Positions 57,541 through 64,000 of a stretch of DNA of 64,000 nucleotides are shown here, in pieces. Position numbers and translations under genes: made by a program. The notes beneath the pieces were generated by a model that was not told the origin of the DNA, searched no databases, and saw only the letters and a program-made list of their open reading frames with translations. The stretch is taken from contig QZLH01000015.1 in NCBI GenBank assembly GCA_003833135.1, positions 23,081 to 87,080 on the forward strand. The letters are read 5' to 3'. Source of the DNA: Oehlia diaphana (lineage: Eukaryota; Glomeromycota; Glomeromycetes; Glomerales; Glomeraceae). Positions within the stretch are counted from its first letter, which is position 1; each line of letters starts with the position of its first letter.

Positions 57541-59575
57541 TTATTTATCTTTAGCATTATCATATTTCTCTTTCTGATTTTCTAATTCTAACGCTCAGCT
57601 TTAGCTTCTATAAGTCGTGCTTCTGCTTCAGCTGCCCGTACTTTAATTTCACGCTCTCTTAATGTCATCTTTCTCTCTTCAATATCTAATTTGAGCAATT
57701 CATTATTATTAGTCTTGGGTAATGCTGTCTCCTCATTTTCTGATGCTGAATCTTGTCTTTTTTTTGATTGGTTTTGCTAGTAGAGGAAGAAAGCTTTCTT
57801 TTTTTTGATGGCAATTTATCATTTGTATCAAGATTATTATTACGAGTATAAGATTCTATATTAAACATAAAATTAAATAGTAAACAATATATATTCTTAT
57901 TTACCTTTACGTTTTATTGATCTTTGAATTCTCTTGACTTCACTTTTATCCTGATGAGTATAAGGGACTCCCGTTTTATCATGAATCTCAATTGTCTTAT
58001 AACATCGTTCATCATATCTTTTTTCCTCTTTTAAAGATTGATTTGAATTATTTGATTACAAAAATTATTTATGATTACACACTAAATTTAAATTAGAAAA
58101 TTATAACCAACTAACCTTGAAATAGCCGATAATAAACTCCCTTCTTTATTAACCATAGCATGTGCTGCTTCAGCATTATTTGTATTTGTACCACTCTTGC
58201 GCCAAATTTCAGGATTAATTTTTGAAATATATTGATTTAAAGAAGCTATGACATACAGCTGCTGACAATAGCTCAACCAGTCTACAAAAAAAAAAATTAA
58301 ATAAATTTTTTTTATTTTAATTAAATACTACTAATTCCTTCATCATTTGTATCTCTGATTTGCTGTAAAAGATCATGGACTTGTTCTTTGCTAGACATAT
58401 TAGGAATTTGTCTTATTAGATTTTTTGTAGTTTTATCAAATGGTTTATTGCGCAAATTTCTAAAAAACATTTAATTAGAATTAAAAATAAAATATAATAT
58501 GTGAAATTGTAAATAATTAACAAAATCAATAAACATCTTTCAAAGTGTATGAGACATGATTTGAAAACAAATGTCAAATGAGTTTGCCAGTCTTTTTCAT
58601 GATCCAGATCATGCAGAGTTAATCCCAAACCCTCGGCCTGTGCTGCATCTAAGTTGGCCAAGATACAACCAATACCTTGTTGGTGAATGTGCTGAAATTT
58701 AATAGGCTAACCACTTACTTTATGAATTATTTTAAATAATGATGAGAATAACCTATGGTAACCTTCAGCAGTAAAGATATTTGTAAAAACTCTACACAGT
58801 GATAATACTACAAGAAAATAATAAAGATAATTTAAATTTACATTTTAAACATTCAATTAATCAAAAAGAAATCTTTACTTACTTAAATGATGATCAGAAT
58901 CATATGTATTGATTTCAAATTCATTAATCTCTCCTTTTACACGTTTAAAACTAACATCAATTTGAAATCATTCAAGTGTAATTAATTTTATGGCTTGTTC
59001 AGTAAGCATACATGTAATAATTACTTGATTGTTATTTGTAAAAAGATCTAAATAAATAAATAATTATTAATATAACTCACTTATTGTAAATTAAGACAGA
59101 AATTAAATAAATTTACCAATTTTGCGAACATAATAATAAACTAAATCAGAACTTGTATTTGATACATTATGATAAACACCCATAATTCCCTGTCTGAATG
59201 GATGTAAAGTTTTATATGCCTTTCCCATTAAGTAATGCAATTTGTCAATATTATTAAATGATATATGCACTTCAGCCAAAGTTTCTTTATTGAAATAAGC
59301 TTTAATTAGATTTCCTATTAATAAATATATAGATAAAAAATTGAATCAATAACATTAATAAATAATAAAATAATTACTATTATTTTTATTTTATACTTAA
59401 TTACCTGATAGTAATGATCTTAGAGTAATAGTATTATTTTCATGAATTGCTTGTTTAATTAAGGATTGTAAATTATTTTTAACTTTAGATGAAGTTCTTT
59501 TTGGCAAAGAAGAAGCATGACAGAAGTATGATTTCATTAGTTTATCAACAAGAATTCTGATTGGTTGAATCAAAT
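57541..59575 (-). pseudogene. MULE-like transposase pseudogene with a coiled-coil tail
   Basis: Exon-like blocks in order are: IQPIRILVDKLMKSYFCHAS and TLRSLLSG (59575-59406); NLIKAYFNKETLAEVHISFN and YKTLHPFRQGIMGVYHNVS; FQIDVSFKRVKGEINEFEIN; CRVFTNIFTAEGYHRLF; HIHQQGIGCILANLDAAQAE; FKSCLIHFER; WLSYCQQLYVIASLNQYISK; TNTNNAEAAHAMVNKEG; YKTIEIHDKTGVPYTHQDKS; and a charged tail LDIEERKMTLREREIKVRAA. An acidic residue, a later Asp and a CxxHF motif fit a MULE-type transposase core. In-frame stops interrupt it before FQIDVSFK (TGA near 58970) and before PIKFQHI (TAG near 58707), and the tail is frameshifted at an A8 run near 57760 and again near 57595. It is therefore not functional as it stands. 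Introns are otherwise still recognisable, so decay is recent or the gene was an expressed, domesticated member. Confidence 0.7.
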
Positions 59576-59930
59576 TCTAAAAGAATATCTTTGTAACATT
59601 AAATTTTAAAAGTTTTACAAAAAATTTTAAAGAAATGATCATTTATTCAAATCACATCTTGCTCATATGAATCTCAAAGGTTTTTAGCAAGATAAAGATC
59701 AAAGTTTTATTAGTATTTTGATCTTTAAAGGTTATAAAACCGATATATTGACTTAGTGTAATGTATATGTAATTCTAAAAGTCTTCCTAATAAAACTTGA
59801 TAGAACTTAGAGAACTTAGAGATCTTATTAGATATTATGTTAGAGAAGTATTTAAAAAATATATTGATAAAATTTCAGAGTAAACAGTCATATCTGTCAT
59901 ATGTTGCAATATGACCATTATAAATCTTAT
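59576..59930. other. Intergenic or decayed intron
   Basis: AT-rich sequence between the MULE-like blocks and the MITE at 59931. Nothing is identified. Confidence 0.4.
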
Positions 59931-60325
59931 ATATGGGCAGACCTATAGCAAAAGGTGAGGTTCAAACAATCACGTAATTTTGAAAAAAATCGCACTTAAA
60001 TTTTATTAGTTATTTTAATAAATTATAATTTATTCCATCATTTTTAAAGATTTTTAAAATCAATTTTTTGCAAACTAGGGTAAAATTTTGTAAGAAATTC
60101 ATTAAAAGCATTAGTTTTTTTCTAAAGTATTTATACTATCTGTTGAATGCAATAATAGAAAAATACAAAATTTGCAAATTCTTTAATAAAAAATTTTTTT
60201 ATTAATATATTATAAACAAAAATTTTTTTTTTCTGAAAGGTTAAATAAAGTAATATATAATTAAAATAAAATCTCAAAAAAAAATTTTTGGCTGAGCCCT
60301 CCCTTTTGCTATAAGTCCACCCATA
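59931..60325. mobile_element. MITE of about 400 bp with GGGTGGACTTATAGCAAAAG-type ends
   Basis: The left end ATGGGCAGACCTATAGCAAA is followed by AGGTGAGGTTCA. The right end, read inverted, is ATGGGTGGACTTATAGCAAA followed by AGGGAGGGCTCA. The imperfect inverted repeats are about 32 bp long. The interior is AT-rich and non-coding. No certain target duplication is visible. Confidence 0.75.
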
Positions 60326-60879
60326 TGTACTATTGTATACATTATATAAATAATTTGTATAAAATAATTTAAAATAGAACTTCTGTTATGCTTGAAAGAA
60401 AGGATAGTTATGAATTCCAATATAAACAAGAGTAATAAAAGAACATTTAGTAATATTATTTGAAATAAATTTAATAAACTTTACTGGACAAGATTTATTA
60501 ATAATTCTATCACAATCAATATTTCATTATTTATGTAAACTACATCTTAATTAAAAAAGCTAGTAATAATTAGTTGAAATAATAAAATAAAGTTTAATAC
60601 ATATTATAAATAAACTTAATATATTAATATATTACCACATTTTTTATATTTGTAAGATTTAAGAACTATTATACTGCATTGTAATATCTTAGTTTGTTCC
60701 TAAAATAATAAATTAGTATTTATTATTATACTAAATTCAAAAAAATACAATAAAAAAAGAAATTATAAATACTTACAGATATAAAACCTGCAAATAAATT
60801 TTAAAGTAATGAAATATTAATTTCATCTAACTTTACCCTTATAAATCAATGTTATCTCTTATTTTACTGATATTTATTA
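60326..60879. other. Intergenic, extremely AT-rich
   Basis: No features supported. Confidence 0.4.
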
Positions 60880-61051
60880 TAATCAAACCTTAATATAGTG
60901 AACCCTTGATATAGTGAATTTTTTAAACAACTATAATAAATTTCCCCTTACTATAACAAATTAACCAATCAAATCTTTTAAAATCTTCACTATAGCTCTT
61001 ATAGTGAAGTTGAGGTCTGGACCTAGGGTTCATTATAACAAGGATTGACTG
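60880..61051. mobile_element. MITE, pogo-like, about 172 bp
   Basis: The right end, read inverted, is CAGTCAATCCTTGTTATAAT followed by GAACCCT. The left end TAATCAAACCTTAATATAGT followed by GAACCCT pairs with it. TA precedes the left end at 60878-60879; the right flank reads TG. Copies of TATAGTGAA recur inside. This is the third pogo-type element in the window. Confidence 0.7.
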
Positions 61052-61374
61052 TGCATCCAATAAAGTATGATATTACATTAGTTTGATAGTTAGTAATCCT
61101 TTTAATCCAAGATCCTCTATTACAAGGTATATTATTTCTTTTAAAAAAACAAGAAATTTCTTTTATAGCTAAAAAAAACTAATAAAATCATAAATATTTA
61201 GAAGATAATACTTATATATTGAAATAAAATAATAAGTAAAAATTTTACATGAATGTTTTAGCTTCTTTGGTATTTTCATCAGTTTTATCTCAGAATCAAA
61301 ATCAACATTACAATGCTCTTGATTAATAAGTTCTTAATTTATAAATTCACAAAATTTGATACCTTGACATGTTC

Positions 61375-62125
61375 TTTGGGTTATACTCTGATTTCCTAAC
61401 ATCTATTTTCCAGATATACATACACTTTGCCTAATTCTGATTTTCTGATATGTCATATTACCGAATAGACTTTTTGCCAATATATCATTTTTCTGATATA
61501 ATATTATACTGACAGGAAATTTACCTGAAAATGATTTACAAAGAAAATATCTAAATAACTAAATATAAATGATGTAATTTTTAACTTTCATTTTATGCTA
61601 GTAATAAAATATTATTCTACATAAATTAATATTTTGTAATCAAATATGAATTGAATAATAAAATTTTTTTTGATAATAATTTATTTTTTTTAATAATAAA
61701 TTTGTGTAAAATAATATTTTCTATAGTTTATTATTATTTCTGCTTTATTTTAGTATTAGCTATATAATTTATGTGTAAAAAGAAACTAATAAAAATAAAG
61801 AAATAAAAATAAATAAAATTTATGCTTAGTTATTTATAAATTTAAAAATTTTTATAAGTATTTCTATTTTTACATATTATTTAATAAATTAAAATAATAT
61901 ATTTCTAAATTAAATTATATTTGGTAAATGATTTTTGGTAAAATCACTCATTTTGTAAAAATATCTGTTGGGAAAATGTCTGTCAGGATATACAGTATAT
62001 TGTTAGTATATATCATGTCAAGAAAATGGTATATCAGTAAAAAGGTTATTTGGTAATATGACATGTCAAACAATCAGGATCAGGTAAAATGTATATCTGA
62101 AAAATGGATATCAGAAATTGTCTGT
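61375..62125. repeat. Long diverged inverted repeat, arms 61375-61525 and 61965-62125
   Basis: The inverse complement of the left arm aligns with the right arm over about 150 bp at roughly three-quarters identity. Shared words include GGTAATATGACAT, TGATATA/TGGTATA, TATATCTG.AAAAT and CCTGTCA/TCATGTCA. A spacer of about 440 bp is AT-rich. Both arms carry repeated TCTGATAT/ATATCAGA words. It is perhaps a foldback transposon or two inverted copies of one repeat. Confidence 0.6.
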
Positions 62126-62426
62126 CATCAGTTTTTTAATCCTTTTTAACAGATATACCATCAAAGAAGAAACAATCTTTATTCTACCTAATCTATTAAT
62201 CGAATATTGAATCTTCATTGTAATAAAAAATGTATTTTAATTAAAAATTATGTTAATTTTTTTTATTTTATAATGTTTAAAGCAAATATATAGTACTTAC
62301 ATCTAAAAAAATATCACTGGGATTTTTTTAGCCAGTTATATTATATATATAGTAACAACACCTTTTGGAAAGATATCTGGATATCCTATAGGGATGGTTA
62401 TATATATTACTTGTGAGACTTATACA

Positions 62427-62538
62427 GGTCAAAAAGTGAAAATCAGGAGTCAATCAGTGTATCAATTAGTCACCAATCAGCTAGCTGATTGGTGATTAAT
62501 TGGTAACTGATTGATGCCTAATTTTTCACTTTTTGATG
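62427..62538. repeat. Near-continuous palindrome (foldback), about 55-bp arms
   Basis: GGTCAAAAAGTGAAAATCAG through CACCAATCAGCTA on the left pairs with TAGCTGATTGGTG through TTTTTCACTTTTTGATGTC on the right, with essentially no spacer. Inner direct words AATCAG and CAATTAGTC recur. Probably a short MITE. Confidence 0.75.
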
Positions 62539-62549
62539 TCACAACTTAG

Positions 62550-62729
62550 AAATGAAGGCAAATACTTCTTCAACTTCTAATTCATTATTATCTTCATCCT
62601 ATTGATTTTTATTTGTTAGACTTTAAAGAAAATAAATGATATTAAAATAGTCAAAATATTTACTTACTATTTTGCAAAATCTTCAGAAGTATAATCATCA
62701 ATATCTGAAAAGTTAATAGTAAATGACAT
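62550..62729 (-). pseudogene. Two candidate 5' exons of a minus-strand gene
   Basis: Exon 62729-62668 encodes MSFTINFSDIDDYTSEDFAK and ends at a GTAAGT donor. After a TTTAAAG acceptor the next block (62620-62552) continues in frame as YLTNKNQ, a TAG stop, and DEDNNELEVEEVFAFISK. The acidic, ordered composition differs from chance AT-rich frames. The exons face the MULE-like pseudogene 3 kb downstream and may be its 5' end, separated by the MITE-rich interval. The in-frame stop suggests decay. Confidence 0.4.
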
Positions 62730-63089
62730 TATTAAGCTTGTAATTAAAGAACAGTTTTTAGAGTAAAGGGAAGGAAAAGTCTTTAAAATAAAATATAGTC
62801 ATGTTACTCACATATATTATTATATATTTTAGAAATATAGTTGTACATGAATTAATAAAATTAATCAAATAATATTGCTGAACAATTTTCATTTTTACTA
62901 CTGTTCAATGATTTATATAGATAAAAAATAAATCAAATAATTCAGGATTAATAATTTTTCAGAAATATAATTGCAAGAAAAAAAGTTGATTATGGTTAAA
63001 TAAAAAAATCCTTTGATTAATATATTATTCTAAATCTATCTATATTAATCTTAGTTATTTTAATTATTATTAAAAATGGTGTTATTAAC
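62730..63089. other. Intergenic
   Basis: AT-rich. Nothing is identified. Confidence 0.4.
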
Positions 63090-63770
63090 AGTCCAGTTTA
63101 GTTTAACTTTAAGCTGAACTGATTAGAAATCAAACCGATTCAGACTGAACCATATCAACTTGAAGGTTCAAGTCAGACCGAACTGGACTGAGTTACTGAA
63201 GCTGATAGAACTGATAAGACTAAAAGAAATCAATGGTACTGATAATTATAATTTTGGCCAAATTAATAAAATTTTGGCCAGCATTATACCATAATGCCAA
63301 CCAAATAAAAATAATTGGCCAGCACTATACTGTAATACTGGTCAAACAAGTATAATTTTGGCCAACACTATACTGTAATGCCAGTTAAACAAGTATAATT
63401 TCAGTCAGCACTATACTATAATGCCAGTCAAATAAGTATAATTTTAGCCAGTACTATACTAAAATATAACTATTATTATAATCAGATGAGATGATCTGAT
63501 CATTCACTTAGCCATCAGTCCCATTGGTCTTATCAGCCTACTACCATCAGCCTTATCAATTCTATCAATCCTATCGGTCTTATTGACCTGCCACTATTAA
63601 CCCTATTAGTCCTATCAGCAGTCCTATTGGTGCTATCAGCCCACTTTAACTAAGTTAAACTGAACTGAATCAACTTCAAGTTGAAGTCAAACTGAACTAA
63701 ATTAGCTTCAAGTTGAAGTTAGATCGAATCGACCCTATCAGTATGGTTTGACATGCTTTAGCGTAACTTA
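63090..63770. repeat. Composite tandem-repeat island
   Basis: Three layers are visible. At 63244-63470, about five copies of a 43-bp unit (ATAATTTTGGCCAGCACTAT, ACTGTAATGCCAGTCAAACAAGT). At 63505-63650, a run of short CCTATCAG/TCTTATC-type units of about 9-10 bp. At both edges, words such as AACTGAACTGAATC and CAACTTCAAGTTGAAG appear in inverted arrangement. The composition is satellite-like with no coding capacity. Confidence 0.65.
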
Positions 63771-64000
63771 GATTTAATAATACTAATTAAAAATCTACCC
63801 ATCCAAATCTATTGTTAAAAATCTACCCATTTGAATCTATTGTTATGAGAAATTTTTAATTAAAAATTATTGATTAGGTAATTATATACTTGTGTCCGAA
63901 ATTATTTTAGTATTACGGAAATACGTAATTACGTAATTCTGTAATTATTAAGTAATTTGCTAGAAAAATTCCGTATTCCGTAATTAATTTCGGACTCCGT
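63771..64000. repeat. Short tandem duplication and TACGTAATTACGTAATT-type low-complexity end
   Basis: AAAAATCTACCCATCCAAAT followed by CTATTGTT is repeated once with small changes (63788-63843). The last 100 bp repeat the palindromic words ACGTAATT and TTCCGTA. Confidence 0.6.

Noticed and set aside
63244..63470. CRISPR-like array
   Set aside because: The units are contiguous diverged tandem repeats without unique spacers, in a eukaryotic genome.

Overview
This is nuclear DNA from a eukaryote. It is very AT-rich, genes carry short GT-AG introns (about 60-100 bp, several with a TACTAAC-like branch point), and there are no operons or bacterial ribosome binding sites. The gene families point to an arbuscular mycorrhizal fungus of the Rhizophagus type: BTB-BACK-TLDc proteins, a TKL-like kinase with a cysteine-rich N-terminus, Sel1-repeat proteins, F-box proteins, a Uma2-like nuclease-fold protein and MULE-like transposase remains. 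The species is inferred from family content and base composition, not tested by a search.

Layout. 1-10.3 kb, mostly minus strand: the first exon of a Sel1-repeat gene cut by the window edge, a truncated kinase 3' tail, a six-exon kinase gene and a BTB-TLDc gene. 11-19 kb: an F-box gene (+), a BTB-TLDc gene with an acidic insert (-) and another BTB-TLDc gene (+). 19-27 kb: gene-poor, with repeats, MITEs, a tRNA-Glu-like sequence missing its T arm, and decayed coding fragments. 27-30 kb: a ten-exon gene with a KH-like core. 30-35 kb: repeats, including a SINE-like insertion with a nested MITE. 35-37 kb: a full Sel1-repeat gene. 39-49 kb: a tandem BTB-TLDc cluster on the plus strand, with one intact gene beside an assembly gap, one pseudogene hit by a retroposon, one truncated copy and one intact gene with a Pro/Ser/Asn linker. 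49-54 kb: a three-exon F-box gene (-) and an eighth BTB-TLDc locus (+). 55.9-64 kb, minus strand: a Uma2-like gene with an in-frame stop near its 5' end, a MULE-like pseudogene, then MITEs and satellite-like repeats.

How the genes relate. Most intact genes belong to families that act as adaptors or signalling modules: BTB and F-box proteins can recruit substrates to cullin ubiquitin ligases, Sel1 repeats are interaction scaffolds, and the kinase is a TKL-type signalling enzyme. Nothing here shows a shared pathway. The visible theme is birth and death of paralogues: duplication, truncation, retroposon and MITE insertion, intron presence/absence differences and low-complexity inserts. The strongest new inference is that the N gap at 39347-39783 hides another tandem BTB-TLDc copy.
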